Shown: positions 8,686-18,530, counted from the first letter of the stretch. The stretch is 64,000 nucleotides of DNA from Eoetvoesiella caeni (GCF_003315175.1 NZ_QNRQ01000016.1:1-64000); one strand, 5' to 3'. A program made the numbers and translations. Notes: generated by a model from the sequence alone, not told the origin.

Positions 8686-9657
8686 ATGATCGACACGGAC
8701 TCACGCTCGTCCCAATCCGGCACCATGTCGGCCAATACGATACGCGGCGTTCAACGCCTTATCGAGCATGTACGCAATATGCAGGCTGTTCGTATGGCGG
8801 TGGCGCACCCGTGTGATGCTCTCAGCCTGTCCGGCGCGATCGATGCCCGCAACGCCGGCATCATTGTGCCGGTGTTGGTGGCGCCTCAGGCCAAATTGCG
8901 CGCCATCGCAAAAGAGGCCGGCATCGACCTTGCCGGCTGCGAGATCATCGATGTGCCGCACAGCCACGCGGCCGCTGCCGTCGCCGCAGAGATGGCGGGC
9001 AAGGGGGAGGTCGAGACCCTGATGAAGGGCAGCCTGCATACCGAGGAATTCCTGAGCGCGATCCTTTCTCCCTGCGCGGGCCTGCGTACTGAACGCCGCA
9101 TCACCCACTGCTATGTGATGGAAACCGCTGCCTATCCGCGTCCATTCATCATTACGGATGCCGCCGTCAATGTCGCGCCCACACTGGAAGACAAAGCCGA
9201 TATTGTGCGTAATGCCATTAGTTTGGCGCATGCTTTAGGCGTGGCTGAGCCCAAGGTAGCGATTCTTGCAGCGGTGGAAACCATCAATCCACGTATGCAA
9301 TCGACGCTGGATGCGGCGGCATTATGCAAAATGGCTGATCGCGGCCAAATCAAAGGCGGTTTACTTGATGGACCGTTGGCTCTGGACAATGCCGTCTCGC
9401 CAGATGCCGCTCGGGTCAAGGGGATCCGTTCGGCGGTTGCGGGCCAGGCCGATATTCTGGTTGTGCCTGACTTGGAGAGTGGCAATATGCTGGCCAAGCA
9501 GTTGGAGTTTCTTGGGCAGGCCGACAGCGCCGGCATCGTCATGGGCGCGCGCGTGCCCATCGTGCTGACCAGTCGGGCCGATTCCAGCCAGACACGCCTG
9601 GTCTCTTGTGCCATCGCCCTGCTGCTGGCGCATCGCTACCGCAGTACACCCCCTTGA
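8686..9657 (+). CDS. Phosphate acetyl/butyryltransferase family enzyme
   Basis: A 323-residue enzyme of the phosphate acyltransferase family, converting acyl-CoA and phosphate to acyl-phosphate. The family is recognised from ALSLSGAIDARNAGII, the MKGSLHTEEFLSAIL block, ITDAAVNVAPTLEDKADI and the C-terminal DSSQTRLVSCAIALLLA. Its length and wording fit the Ptb/short Pta type rather than the long E. coli Pta. It pairs functionally with ackA downstream and with PHB metabolism upstream, probably as an overflow route balancing acetyl-CoA or butyryl-CoA. The Met at 8725 is an alternative start. Confidence 0.88.
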   Translation: MIDTDSRSSQSGTMSANTIRGVQRLIEHVRNMQAVRMAVAHPCDALSLSGAIDARNAGIIVPVLVAPQAKLRAIAKEAGIDLAGCEIIDVPHSHAAAAVAAEMAGKGEVETLMKGSLHTEEFLSAILSPCAGLRTERRITHCYVMETAAYPRPFIITDAAVNVAPTLEDKADIVRNAISLAHALGVAEPKVAILAAVETINPRMQSTLDAAALCKMADRGQIKGGLLDGPLALDNAVSPDAARVKGIRSAVAGQADILVVPDLESGNMLAKQLEFLGQADSAGIVMGARVPIVLTSRADSSQTRLVSCAIALLLAHRYRSTPP

Positions 9658-9691
9658 TCGATTTTATTATTTCTTATTAGAGGACTTTCCG

Positions 9692-9955
9692 ATGAAACTC
9701 AACTTCAAAGGCGACAGCGTCCTGGTGACTGGTGCTGGTTCGGGCATCGGCGGTGCATCAAAACCATCTGGCGAGCTGTCTCCAGAAGAGTGGCGACGCG
9801 TCATCGATGTCAATCTGAGTGGCGTGCAGTATGGCTTGCGCTTTCAGATTCCCGCCATGCTCAAGTCCGGAGGCGGCGCCATCGTCAATATGTCTTCGAT
9901 CCTCGGCTTGGTCGGCAGCGCCTTGGTCGTGGATGGTGGCTATACCGCCGTCTGA
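9692..9955 (+). pseudogene. Short-chain dehydrogenase remnant with two internal deletions
   Basis: This 87-residue frame is a stitched-together SDR. It has the N-terminal MKLNFKGDSVLVTGAGSGIG, then jumps to the middle segment GASKPSGELSPEEWRRVIDV through IVNMSSILGLVG, then to the C-terminal SALVVDGGYTAV. The rest of the cofactor fold and the catalytic Tyr-x-x-x-Lys are missing. Both joins keep the frame. A full SDR is about 250 residues, so it is almost certainly inactive as an enzyme. A ribosome site (AGAGGA) and the start codon remain. It lies between the phosphotransacylase and ackA. Confidence 0.8.
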
Positions 9956-9977
9956 CCTCACCGTATAGGGCTTGCTT

Positions 9978-11171
9978 ATGTCCAGCGATTTGATCCTCGT
10001 CCTTAATTGCGGCTCCTCCAGCATCAAGTTCGCGCTGTTCGATGCACGCTCCGAGGCGCTGACGCGCCTGCCCTTGTGGAATGGCAAGGTTCAGGGCATT
10101 GGCGGGCCGACGCCGGACTATGGCGAAACCGGTGTGCCGGTCCGCCGCGTCGAGCTGGATGCCGAACATCCGTACACCGCCGCCTTGCAGTTGATCCGCG
10201 AGCAGGTGGCTCAAAGACTGCAAGGCCGTCGTATTGTTGCGGTGGCGCATCGCGTGGTGCATGGCGGAAAACGCTATTTTGCGCCGACCCTGGTTACGGC
10301 AGACGTCATCGAGGATTTGCGCAGCTATATTCCCTTGGCCCCTTTGCACCAGCCGTTTCCGCTGGAAGCCATGGGTATATTGCTCGCTCAGCACCCCGAC
10401 CTGCCGCAGGTCGCCTGCTTTGACACTGCCTTTCACTATGATCTGCCGTTAGTGGAACAAGTCTTGCCACTGCCGTATTCAGTCTGGAAGCAGGGCTTGC
10501 GCCGCTATGGCTTTCATGGACTTTCCTACGAATACATGACCTATGCCTTGCCCGAGCGATACGGCGATCTTGCTCAGGGCCGGGTGATTGTTGCACACCT
10601 GGGCAGTGGCGCTAGCCTGTGCGCAATACAAGGACTTCAAAGCGTGGCGACAACCATGGGTTTCTCTGCCTTGGACGGCCTGATGATGGGTACCCGCACG
10701 GGCGCACTTGATCCGGGTGCGGTGCTGTACCTGATGGAGATCGATAAACTCTCGCTGCAGGAAGTCGGCCACATGCTTTACCATCAATCTGGACTGCTGG
10801 GTGTGTCGGGTCTCTCATCCGAACCGCGCGTGATCGTACAACATGAAAACGACCCCGGTGAAACGGGCCTGCGAGCACAGCTTTCCCTGGCGCTTTACGT
10901 ACGTCGTATTGTTCGCGAGATTGGCGCCTTGACGGCAGTGCTGGGCGGGCTGGATCTGCTGGTTTTTACCGCCGGCGTCGGCGAACACAATGCGTTTGTA
11001 CGCGAGCGCGTATGCCATGATCTCGCTTTTCTGGGTGTCGAGCTCGACAAGGACACTAATGCCAGCAATGCCACACTGATTTCCACGCCCGATAGCCGGG
11101 TGCGCGTGGCCGTGGAACCGACCAACGAGGAATGGGTCATCGCACAACACACTCTGACGCTGCTTGAGTAA
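9978..11171 (+). CDS. ackA: Acetate kinase
   Basis: A 397-residue acetate kinase that interconverts acetyl-phosphate plus ADP and acetate plus ATP. Family marks are the N-terminal LVLNCGSSSIKFALF, HRVVHGGKRY, the FDTAFH segment, RRYGFHGLSYEYM, AHLGSGASLCAI with DGLMMGTRTGALDPG, and FTAGVGEHNAFVRERV. ATG at 9978 is preferred to a TTG six bases earlier because of a GGG seven bases upstream. It completes the acyl-phosphate module with the phosphotransacylase and converges with the efflux operon. Confidence 0.95.
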   Translation: MSSDLILVLNCGSSSIKFALFDARSEALTRLPLWNGKVQGIGGPTPDYGETGVPVRRVELDAEHPYTAALQLIREQVAQRLQGRRIVAVAHRVVHGGKRYFAPTLVTADVIEDLRSYIPLAPLHQPFPLEAMGILLAQHPDLPQVACFDTAFHYDLPLVEQVLPLPYSVWKQGLRRYGFHGLSYEYMTYALPERYGDLAQGRVIVAHLGSGASLCAIQGLQSVATTMGFSALDGLMMGTRTGALDPGAVLYLMEIDKLSLQEVGHMLYHQSGLLGVSGLSSEPRVIVQHENDPGETGLRAQLSLALYVRRIVREIGALTAVLGGLDLLVFTAGVGEHNAFVRERVCHDLAFLGVELDKDTNASNATLISTPDSRVRVAVEPTNEEWVIAQHTLTLLE

Positions 11172-11204
11172 GCCTCAAATGCCAAGCAGGACGATGTGCC
11201 CCCA

Positions 11205-12686
11205 TTACGCGGGAAAATCAGCAGTCGGGGCATCCCAGCCGCCGCCAAGCGCCTTGTAAAGCGCGACCAGTTGCACGGCGGCCGTCGTGTGGGCATGCAC
11301 GTTTGCGGTTTCGGCCTCGTGCAGCACGCGTTCGGCAGCCAGCAGCTCAACCAACGCAATGTCGCCAGCCGCATAGCGCGCCTTGGCATGACCGTAGCTA
11401 CGGCGGGTAGCCTCCACCGTCATTTGGCGCCGGTCCAGCGTATCCAGACCGGCGCGATAGTCACTCAGTGCGCGTTCAGCATCGCCAAGCGCTGTTAATA
11501 CGGCCTGCTCATAGGCCAGTGCGGCTTGTTGCCCCGTCGCTTCGCGGGCACGAATCTCGGCGCGTACGCGGCCTCCGTCGAAAAGTCGCCAGGAAATCAG
11601 AGGCAGGACGGAGAATCGTGTGCTAGAGGAACTGAACCAATCACCGGTGGCTAGTGCCTGGAAACCACCGCCAACACCGATCGACAGCTTCGGAAATAGC
11701 TCGGCGGTGGCAACGCCAATGTCGGCCGTGCTGGCTGCCAGGCGTCGCTCGGCGGCGAGCACATCGGGTCGGCGACGCAGCACATCGGCACGCTCGCCCA
11801 CCGGCAAGGGCAATAAAGTAAACGGCGTTGCGACAGTATTCAGCAGCGCCAGTTCACGCTCCGGCGGTGCGCCCAACAGCACGCCCAGACTCAACACAGC
11901 AGCACGCTGACGAGCCTGAATGCCCGGCAGCGTGGCATTGGCAGCGGCCCATTGTGCATAGGCCGCGTCCACATCCGAAGTGGACGCATCGCCTAGCGCT
12001 TGGCGCTTACGCACCAGTTTGAGTGTGTGCTCCAGGGTTTTCAGCATGGCTTGTTGGGTTTGCAATTCCTGTTCAGCACCGGCGGCGGTGAACCAAGCAC
12101 GGGCGACCTCGGCCACGATACGCATGCGTACCCCCTGCGCATCGGCTTCGGCTGCCTGCAGCTGCGCATCGGCGCCCTCCAGCGCGCGCTGTTTGGCACC
12201 AAACAGATCGGCCTCCCAGGCCGCATCGAAGCCCGCGTCGTAAATCGTTTGAGTGGCTTCGAGGCCGGGCATAGAACCAACTGGTAAGGGGCCGTTCTCG
12301 CTTTGCCTACGTCGGTTAACGCTGGCACTCGCGCCTGCGACAGGGAGCTGCTCACCAGCGACCCGATCGCGCAGTGCGCGTGCTTCGTCGATGCGCGCTG
12401 CTGCAACCCGCAGATCGAGGTTGGCGGCCAATGCGGTGTCAATCAGGCGCTCGAGCACCGGGTCACCTAGCGTTGACCACCAGCGTGCTAGATCCGTCGG
12501 TGCCGATGTGACCGTGTCGGCCTGGCTCCAGCCATCACCAGTGGTAACTGGCGGTGGCGCGTAATAGTCGGGCCCGACCGCACAAGCTGTCAGAAATACG
12601 CTAGCCAGCAGTAGCGCGACGGGGCGCAAGCGCCGGATCGCTTGATGTAATGCGCAAGCCCTGGCGGTTGGGTCAGTGTGTGTCAT
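11205..12686 (-). CDS. Outer-membrane efflux lipoprotein (NodT/OprM family)
   Basis: A 493-residue outer-membrane channel of the TolC/NodT family, forming the exit duct for the ABC pump encoded upstream. A lipoprotein signal ends in LTAC (Cys35), followed by VGPDYYAPPP, the standard OprM-like start. Two similar halves of long helices follow. The ATG at 12686 overlaps the preceding permease stop (ATGA), which fixes the start. It is the last gene of the operon. Confidence 0.93.
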   Translation of the reverse strand: MTHTDPTARACALHQAIRRLRPVALLLASVFLTACAVGPDYYAPPPVTTGDGWSQADTVTSAPTDLARWWSTLGDPVLERLIDTALAANLDLRVAAARIDEARALRDRVAGEQLPVAGASASVNRRRQSENGPLPVGSMPGLEATQTIYDAGFDAAWEADLFGAKQRALEGADAQLQAAEADAQGVRMRIVAEVARAWFTAAGAEQELQTQQAMLKTLEHTLKLVRKRQALGDASTSDVDAAYAQWAAANATLPGIQARQRAAVLSLGVLLGAPPERELALLNTVATPFTLLPLPVGERADVLRRRPDVLAAERRLAASTADIGVATAELFPKLSIGVGGGFQALATGDWFSSSSTRFSVLPLISWRLFDGGRVRAEIRAREATGQQAALAYEQAVLTALGDAERALSDYRAGLDTLDRRQMTVEATRRSYGHAKARYAAGDIALVELLAAERVLHEAETANVHAHTTAAVQLVALYKALGGGWDAPTADFPA

Positions 12687-13807
12687 TGCAAACGCTCTCG
12701 AACGAAAACAGTGGCCATCGTGAGTGATACCAGAGCGATGATCGCCAGCGGCCAGAGACTGGCGAGGATATCGCCCAGCGGCAACGCCTTGAGGAAGCTG
12801 CCCTGTACGATGATCAGGAAATGGGTCAATGGAATGGCCTGGGCCAGCCATTGCAGCAGCGTCGGCATGTTTTCCACCGGTGTCGCAAAGCCCGACATCA
12901 GCACGGCAGGCACGCCGATGGCAAAACCGCCAAGTATGGCTTGCTGCTGGGTCGCGCTGATAGCAGAAATCATCAAGCCGATACCCACCACGGAAAGGAT
13001 GAATAGCACCAGACTCATCAAAAGCAGCCAGAACGAACCGCTAAAAGGAATCTGAAACAGTACGATGGCTGCGGCGATCATCATTAAGCCCAGCATCGTG
13101 CCGATGGCCAGTGCCGGTAATGATTTGGAAATAATGATCTCAGGCGTCGAGGTGGGCGAAACCAATAGCTGGTCGAAGGTGCCCAGCTCGCGTTCGCGAG
13201 CAATCGACAGAGAGGTAATGAGCAAGGCGCTAAAAAGAGCCAGGATGCCGGAGAGGCCGGGCACGATAAACCAGCGGTAAATCAGATTGGGATTGAACCA
13301 GTTGCGTACCACTAGCGGCGCCGCAGGCATAATCTCGGGGTTTATCTGGGCGCCGACCTCGGCGGCAATAGCCGACAGATAGCTGACCGTAATCTGGCCT
13401 GAATTGCTGCGCCGGCCATCGATCAATACCTGCACCTGACCACTGTCACCGGCAGCGATGGCACGGGAGAAATCCATGGGAATATCGAGCGCGGCAATCA
13501 CTTTGCTCCGGTCGATCAAGCTGCGCAGTTCCTGGTTGTTGGCCACGTGGTGGATCTGGTTGATGAATTCGGCGCGGTCCAGGCGTGTCACCAGTTCGTG
13601 CGACCAACGGCCCGCATCCTGGTTGTGCACGGCAATATCGACATTACGCACTTCCAGCGTGGCTGCGAAGGCGAACACCAACAGCTGCAGCAGGGGTGGT
13701 ACAAACACGACCATTCGGCTGCGCGGATCGCGCAGGATGCTAAGCACTTCTTTGATGATCTGAGCGCGCAGCCGGGTGAAGGAGAAGGCGCTGGATAGGT
13801 GTGACAT
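12683..13807 (-). CDS. ABC-2 type transporter permease
   Basis: A 374-residue inner-membrane permease of the ABC-2 (YbhR/YhhJ-like) family. One membrane segment near the N-terminus (about 29-50) is followed by a periplasmic domain of about 130 residues, then five C-terminal segments. The family motif IARERELGTFDQLLVSP lies between the second and third segments. It probably forms the transmembrane channel with its neighbour and with the double ATPase. It is separated from the upstream permease by five bases. Confidence 0.9.
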   Translation of the reverse strand: MSHLSSAFSFTRLRAQIIKEVLSILRDPRSRMVVFVPPLLQLLVFAFAATLEVRNVDIAVHNQDAGRWSHELVTRLDRAEFINQIHHVANNQELRSLIDRSKVIAALDIPMDFSRAIAAGDSGQVQVLIDGRRSNSGQITVSYLSAIAAEVGAQINPEIMPAAPLVVRNWFNPNLIYRWFIVPGLSGILALFSALLITSLSIARERELGTFDQLLVSPTSTPEIIISKSLPALAIGTMLGLMMIAAAIVLFQIPFSGSFWLLLMSLVLFILSVVGIGLMISAISATQQQAILGGFAIGVPAVLMSGFATPVENMPTLLQWLAQAIPLTHFLIIVQGSFLKALPLGDILASLWPLAIIALVSLTMATVFVRERLQ

Positions 13808-13812
13808 AGCGT

Positions 13813-14982
13813 CTACTCCAGATTCTTACGCGTGGCGCGCTTGGCCAGCACAAAAAAGAACACGCCGATGGCCGCCATAGCCAACAGATTTGGCAGGAAC
13901 GCCGCCCAGATGTCGCCGGCCAGAAATACCGTTTTCAAGGAAGAGACGAAATAACGTGCAGGAACGAACCAGGTGAGGATCTGGATCGGCCACGGCATGG
14001 CGTCAATCTCGTACAGGAAGCCCGAGAGCATGAAGGCGGGCAAAAAACCGGAGAACAGCGCAATCTGCGCTGCCAGAAACTGGTTTCGGGTAACCGAGGA
14101 GATCAGCAAACCCTGGCCCAGCGCGGGCACCATGAACACGGCAGAGAGTAGCAGAAGCGCGGCCAATGATCCGCGCAGCGGCACATCAAATACAAACACC
14201 GCCAGCGCCGCAGCGCCTAGCGTGGACAGCATGCCGAGCACGAAATAAGGCAGCAGCTTGCCAATCAGGATTTCCACCACCGAAGCGGGGGTGGACAACA
14301 CCGCCTCCATGGTGCCGCGTTCCCATTCGCGCGCCACCACCAGCGCGGTGAGCATGGTGCCGATGATGGTCATGACGATGGCGATAGCACCGGGCACGAG
14401 CGAGCGGCGGCTTTCCAGTTCGGCGTTGAACCAGTAGCGCGGCTCCAGCACCACGGCGGTGGAAGGTGCTTCGGCACCCAGCCCGGCGCGCCAGGTCTGC
14501 ACGACCCCTTGTGCGTAGTTGGCAACGTAGTTCGCGGTATTGGGTTGCGAACCATCGGTGATGACCTGGATCAGCGGCTCACCGTCACGCCTGGCAAGCC
14601 TTTGCTCAAAGTCCTGCGGGATCACCACGAATCCGCGCAGCTTGCCCGATACGACTTGCTCGGCCACTTCGCGCCTATCCTGCGCAAACGTCACGTCCAG
14701 ATAGCGGGTACCGGCAAAAGCGGCGGCGAGCTCCTGGGCAGGCGCCGATGGCGACTCCAGCACCACGCCGATGCGCACGTCGCGCACATCCAGCGAAACC
14801 GCATAGGCAAACAGAAACAGCAACACCACCGGCAATACGAAAGCAATCAGCAGCGTGGACGGATCGCGTATCGCCTGCAGACTTTCCTTGAGCACCAGAG
14901 CCCACAAACGCTGCGGATCGAAGCGCCGCATGGCGGCGGCAGACATCTGATTGGCGCGGTACAAGTTGTTCAGGTCGCTCAT
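13813..14982 (-). CDS. ABC-2 type transporter permease
   Basis: A 389-residue ABC-2 permease (YbhS-like), related to the following gene. It has an N-terminal membrane helix around residues 45-65, a periplasmic domain and a C-terminal membrane bundle with the motif REWERGTMEAVLSTPAS. It pairs with the next permease, giving a heterodimeric channel. Its ATG overlaps the stop of the ATPase gene by four bases (ATGA), indicating coupled translation. Confidence 0.9.
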   Translation of the reverse strand: MSDLNNLYRANQMSAAAMRRFDPQRLWALVLKESLQAIRDPSTLLIAFVLPVVLLFLFAYAVSLDVRDVRIGVVLESPSAPAQELAAAFAGTRYLDVTFAQDRREVAEQVVSGKLRGFVVIPQDFEQRLARRDGEPLIQVITDGSQPNTANYVANYAQGVVQTWRAGLGAEAPSTAVVLEPRYWFNAELESRRSLVPGAIAIVMTIIGTMLTALVVAREWERGTMEAVLSTPASVVEILIGKLLPYFVLGMLSTLGAAALAVFVFDVPLRGSLAALLLLSAVFMVPALGQGLLISSVTRNQFLAAQIALFSGFLPAFMLSGFLYEIDAMPWPIQILTWFVPARYFVSSLKTVFLAGDIWAAFLPNLLAMAAIGVFFFVLAKRATRKNLE

Positions 14983-16751
14983 GCCGCCGCCTTGATGCGG
15001 GCTTCGTCGGCCAGGTCAGCGGACTCGACCAAATGGATGAACGTATCTTCCATGGTCGGATCGGGCCGGGCCTCGCTGACTGTATCGCGCTTGAGCGCAT
15101 CGGGTGTATCCAAAGCAATCAACCGGGCGCGGTATAGCATGGCCACCCGGTCGCAGTACTCGGCCTCGTCCATGAAATGGGTCGTGACCATTATCGTTAC
15201 GCCCTTGCGGGCGAGACCATTGATGTGAGTCCAGAACTCGCGCCGCGTGATGGGATCCACGCCTGATGTCGGCTCATCCAGAAACAGCACAGGCGGGCGA
15301 TGCATGACCGCGCAGGCCAGCGCCAGGCGTTGTTTGAAGCCCAATGGCAGCGAGTCGGGCGCTGCGGACAACCAAGATTCAAGATCGAAAGTAGCTATCA
15401 TCTCGTCGATGCGCGTACGCCGCGTGGCGCCTTCCAGTCCGTACACGCCTGCGGAGAACTCCAGGTTTTGTCGCACCGACAGCAAGCCATAGAGCGAGAA
15501 CTTCTGCGCCATATAGCCAAGCTGGGCTTTGGCCGCGCCGGTGGCCCGACGCAGGTCCAGACCCACCACATGCGCTTCCCCATGGGTGGGTTTGAGCAGC
15601 CCGCACAACATCTTGAAGGTGGTTGATTTGCCCGCTCCATTGGGGCCGAGCAGCCCGAAGATTTCGCCTTTATTCACCTCGAAACTGACGTTGTCGGTGG
15701 CGGTGAAATCACCGAAGCGTTTGGTCAGGTTGCGGCAGGAAACGGCAATATTCGAATCGAGTTCTACCGGCGATAGGCGCTCGGCCAGCGCCGATGTGCC
15801 GCCGGGGCCGCCACCCAGCAGATCGATGAAGGCATCCTCGAAGCGGGGCGGCACTGCAGCCAGGCGCGCATCAACCCGATCGGCCAGCGTCTGGACCTGT
15901 CCGACGTTGGAGTCGGCTCGCAGCACCACACGCACGCCGGCACCTTGGATGACACCATCGCCGATGCTGTCGAGATTCAGCGCCTCGGCGAGCACTGCAC
16001 GGCGCTGCTCGCCAACGTCCTCCAGGCGAAAGCTGCGATCCTGAAGACGCCCGGTCAATCTGGCTGGCGGACCGTCGTAAGCAAGCTGACCCTCGTTGAG
16101 CAACAGTACGCTGTCGCAGCGTTCGGCCTCGTCGAGATAGGCGGTGGACCAAACCACGGCCATGCCCTCGTCGGTCAGCGCCTGCACCATGCGCCACAGA
16201 TCCTGGCGGCTGACCGGATCGACACCGACGCTGGGCTCATCCAGCAACAGCACTTTCGGGCGCGCCATCAGGGCGCAGGCCAGGCCCAGTTTTTGTTTCA
16301 TGCCGCCGGACAGCTTTCCGGCCAAGCGCTTGGTAAATGGACCAAGGCGGGTGAAATCGAGCAGTTCGGCGAACAGGTCAGTGTGCTGATTGGCATCCAT
16401 ACCGCGCAAGCGTGCATACAGACGCATGTTTTCCATCACCGACAAATCTTCGTACAGGCCAAATCGCTGCGGCATGTAGCCGCTCGCAACGTGAATGGCA
16501 TCGTTGTCGTCCACGACGTCGAAACCTGCCAGGGTGACGCGACCAGCGTTCGGCGCCAACAGGCCGGTGAGGATGCGCATCAGGGTCGTCTTGCCGGCGC
16601 CATCCGGTCCGACCAGGCCGGTGAGGCGCCCGTAGTGGATGCGAGCGCTCAAGGATCGCAAGGCGTGTACGTCGCCAAAATGCTTGTCCACATTGTCGAT
16701 GACGACAGCAACATCGCCGTTTGTAGGTGACGTAGGGGTGTTGTTGGGCAT
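14979..16751 (-). CDS. Double-domain ABC transporter ATPase (YbhF-like)
   Basis: A 590-residue cytoplasmic ATPase with two complete ABC domains. Domain 1 has Walker A GPDGAGKT (about 48-55), signature LSGGMKQK and Walker B VLLLDEPSVGVDP. Domain 2 has Walker A GPNGAGKS (about 366), a modified signature LPLGFKQR and Walker B VLFLDEPTSGVDP. The fused arrangement is that of YbhF-type drug pumps. The start at 16751 is chosen over 16781, because the longer form would overlap the adaptor gene end by 29 bases. Confidence 0.92.
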   Translation of the reverse strand: MPNNTPTSPTNGDVAVVIDNVDKHFGDVHALRSLSARIHYGRLTGLVGPDGAGKTTLMRILTGLLAPNAGRVTLAGFDVVDDNDAIHVASGYMPQRFGLYEDLSVMENMRLYARLRGMDANQHTDLFAELLDFTRLGPFTKRLAGKLSGGMKQKLGLACALMARPKVLLLDEPSVGVDPVSRQDLWRMVQALTDEGMAVVWSTAYLDEAERCDSVLLLNEGQLAYDGPPARLTGRLQDRSFRLEDVGEQRRAVLAEALNLDSIGDGVIQGAGVRVVLRADSNVGQVQTLADRVDARLAAVPPRFEDAFIDLLGGGPGGTSALAERLSPVELDSNIAVSCRNLTKRFGDFTATDNVSFEVNKGEIFGLLGPNGAGKSTTFKMLCGLLKPTHGEAHVVGLDLRRATGAAKAQLGYMAQKFSLYGLLSVRQNLEFSAGVYGLEGATRRTRIDEMIATFDLESWLSAAPDSLPLGFKQRLALACAVMHRPPVLFLDEPTSGVDPITRREFWTHINGLARKGVTIMVTTHFMDEAEYCDRVAMLYRARLIALDTPDALKRDTVSEARPDPTMEDTFIHLVESADLADEARIKAAA

Positions 16752-16752
16752 A

Positions 16753-17790
16753 TCAAGAACCCTTTTCGTGGGTGCCAGCAACAGTCCCGGTATCGACCTC
16801 GATGGTCACCGGCATGCCCTGACGCAGTCCAGTGTCGGCATCGGCGTTGTCAATCACGATCCGCAAGCGGTAAACCAGGTCGGTGCGAAGATCCGTGGTC
16901 TCTACTGTCTTGGGCGTGAACTCGGCGCGCGGCGAGATGAAGCCGATCTGGCCTTGATAGACCTTGTCGGAAGAATCGTTGCGCACGCGCACATGCGTCC
17001 CGGGAGCGATGCGACCCAGATCCGGTTCGCCGACATAAGCGCGCACGTATACCGGCGCGTCAAGGCTCAAGCTATATACCGTGCTTTGGTTGGCGACCAT
17101 GCTGCCGGGTTCGCGCACACGTGCAATCACGGTGCCGTTGCTTGGCGCCGTCAATTCAGTATCGGCCAGGGCAGTGGCGGCCTGTGCCCGCGATGCGCTC
17201 GCCACAGCCAGTTTGGCTTCGCCGGCGGCGATGTCTTCGCTACGAAAGCCTTCCTCGGCTTGCGACAGTGCGGCTTCAGCCGCCTTGACTACGGCAACCG
17301 CTTGATCTCTGGCAGCGCGCGCGGCATCGACCGTTCGTTGGCTGCTGGCGCCGGATGCGAGCAGACCGCTTTGGCGCCGATAATTGCGCTCGGCGTCGCG
17401 GGCGGCAGCCGATGCCTGGTTGACTGCCGCCTGCGCCTGGGCGATTTCTTGCGGGCGCAGACCACGACGTAGCCTGTTCAGTTCCGCCTGCGCTACCTGT
17501 ACCGAGGCTTCGGTGGCCGCCAGCGCGTCCCGATAGGGCTGTGCATCCAGCAGCGCCATGCGAGCGCCGGCGCTGACAGTATCGCCTTCATCGAAGGTCA
17601 TTTGCGCTACGCGTCCGGGCTGGCGAAAGGCCAGTTGTACTTCGCGGATGTCGACGTTGCCGTACAGACGCAACAGGTCATGGTCAGGCGGCGTACGCTG
17701 CGTCCATAACCACGCGGCGCCCGCCGCGAGGACAGCGAGAACTATCACGATCCAGCGGACCTTGTGGGTGGGAGTTTTTTGGGGGCTCAT
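16753..17790 (-). CDS. HlyD-family membrane fusion protein
   Basis: A 345-residue periplasmic adaptor anchored by one N-terminal helix (about residues 12-29). A lipoyl-like part (GNVDIREVQLAFRQPGRVAQ) is interrupted by a long Ala/Gln-rich coiled-coil hairpin (about 85-205), and a beta-barrel part follows (TELTAPSNGTVIARVREPGS). It links the ABC pump to the outer-membrane channel. The start at 17790 is preferred because the 50 residues available upstream look like non-coding sequence. It is first of the pump genes proper. Confidence 0.9.
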   Translation of the reverse strand: MSPQKTPTHKVRWIVIVLAVLAAGAAWLWTQRTPPDHDLLRLYGNVDIREVQLAFRQPGRVAQMTFDEGDTVSAGARMALLDAQPYRDALAATEASVQVAQAELNRLRRGLRPQEIAQAQAAVNQASAAARDAERNYRRQSGLLASGASSQRTVDAARAARDQAVAVVKAAEAALSQAEEGFRSEDIAAGEAKLAVASASRAQAATALADTELTAPSNGTVIARVREPGSMVANQSTVYSLSLDAPVYVRAYVGEPDLGRIAPGTHVRVRNDSSDKVYQGQIGFISPRAEFTPKTVETTDLRTDLVYRLRIVIDNADADTGLRQGMPVTIEVDTGTVAGTHEKGS

Positions 17791-17881
17791 GGGTGAATTC
17801 CGAGTCGAAAGGCTGGTTCGGTATAGTTGGGGTTTTGATGTTCCTGGGCTGCTTTTCGGGCCGAATCGAGTGAACTGAGGT

Positions 17882-18301
17882 TCATTGCGCGGGGACTTCG
17901 GAAACAGGGGGTGCCAGCAGGCGCCATGCTGCAAGTGCAATACCTGCCCACACGAGGGTGCGTGTGCTCATCGCGATGAGTGTGCGTAGTTCCCAGGTGC
18001 CGCCGAAATACAAAAATACGCCAAACGCCGCAAACGTCAGCGCGGTTGCTGCGGCAATGGCGGTGGACAGCATCATTGACCAGCGTCGGCGCAGCCACAG
18101 TCCGACCCCGGCGATGATGTAGAAAAAACCCGCCAGAAAGTTGAACCAGAGCACGAATGGCACATAGTTTCCGGCTGCGGCGCGTGAGACGCCGTCAAAG
18201 AACAAGACAGCGCCGCCTTCTTTGATGGTCAGCAGGCCGAAGCCGATGACAATCAGGGAAATCACACGCATCCAGATATGACGCTGACTGTGTACTGTCA
18301 T
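17882..18301 (-). CDS. Small four-helix membrane protein
   Basis: A 139-residue integral membrane protein with four predicted segments (about residues 12-32, 45-65, 75-97 and 105-128). No catalytic motif is recognised and the function is unknown. The ATG at 18301 has a good ribosome site (GGGAG). It is co-directional with the efflux operon, 91 bases before the adaptor gene, and is preceded by the TetR stub, so it is probably the first gene of the operon. Confidence 0.7.
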   Translation of the reverse strand: MTVHSQRHIWMRVISLIVIGFGLLTIKEGGAVLFFDGVSRAAAGNYVPFVLWFNFLAGFFYIIAGVGLWLRRRWSMMLSTAIAAATALTFAAFGVFLYFGGTWELRTLIAMSTRTLVWAGIALAAWRLLAPPVSEVPAQ

Positions 18302-18369
18302 AGTTATTGCTCCCGGTTCTTTTGAAAAGTTTACGGATCGTCGTGGCACTTGCGAAGCAGACGGATGTT

Positions 18370-18530
18370 TTATGTGCTGCTTTTGATACCGCGGCGGTAG
18401 ATGGCAAATACCCCCGGCGCGTCGCGTCGGATGCCAGCTACGTCGCCGACTAACAGAGACTGCATGACCAAGCCCTGGATGGTGCCGATGAACAGGACGG
18501 CGGCGGCGTCGACATCCAGCTCCGCATCCA
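18370..18530 (-). pseudogene. TetR-family regulator, C-terminal stub
   Basis: Reading leftward from the transposon edge, an open frame of about 53 codons gives AELDVDAAAVLFIGTIQGLV and ends IYRRGIKSST, a typical TetR C-terminal domain ending. The DNA-binding N-terminal domain is missing. The break falls exactly at the outer end of the Tn3-family inverted repeat (18531). The missing part is not found at the other transposon end. It was most likely the repressor of the adjacent efflux operon. Confidence 0.8.
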
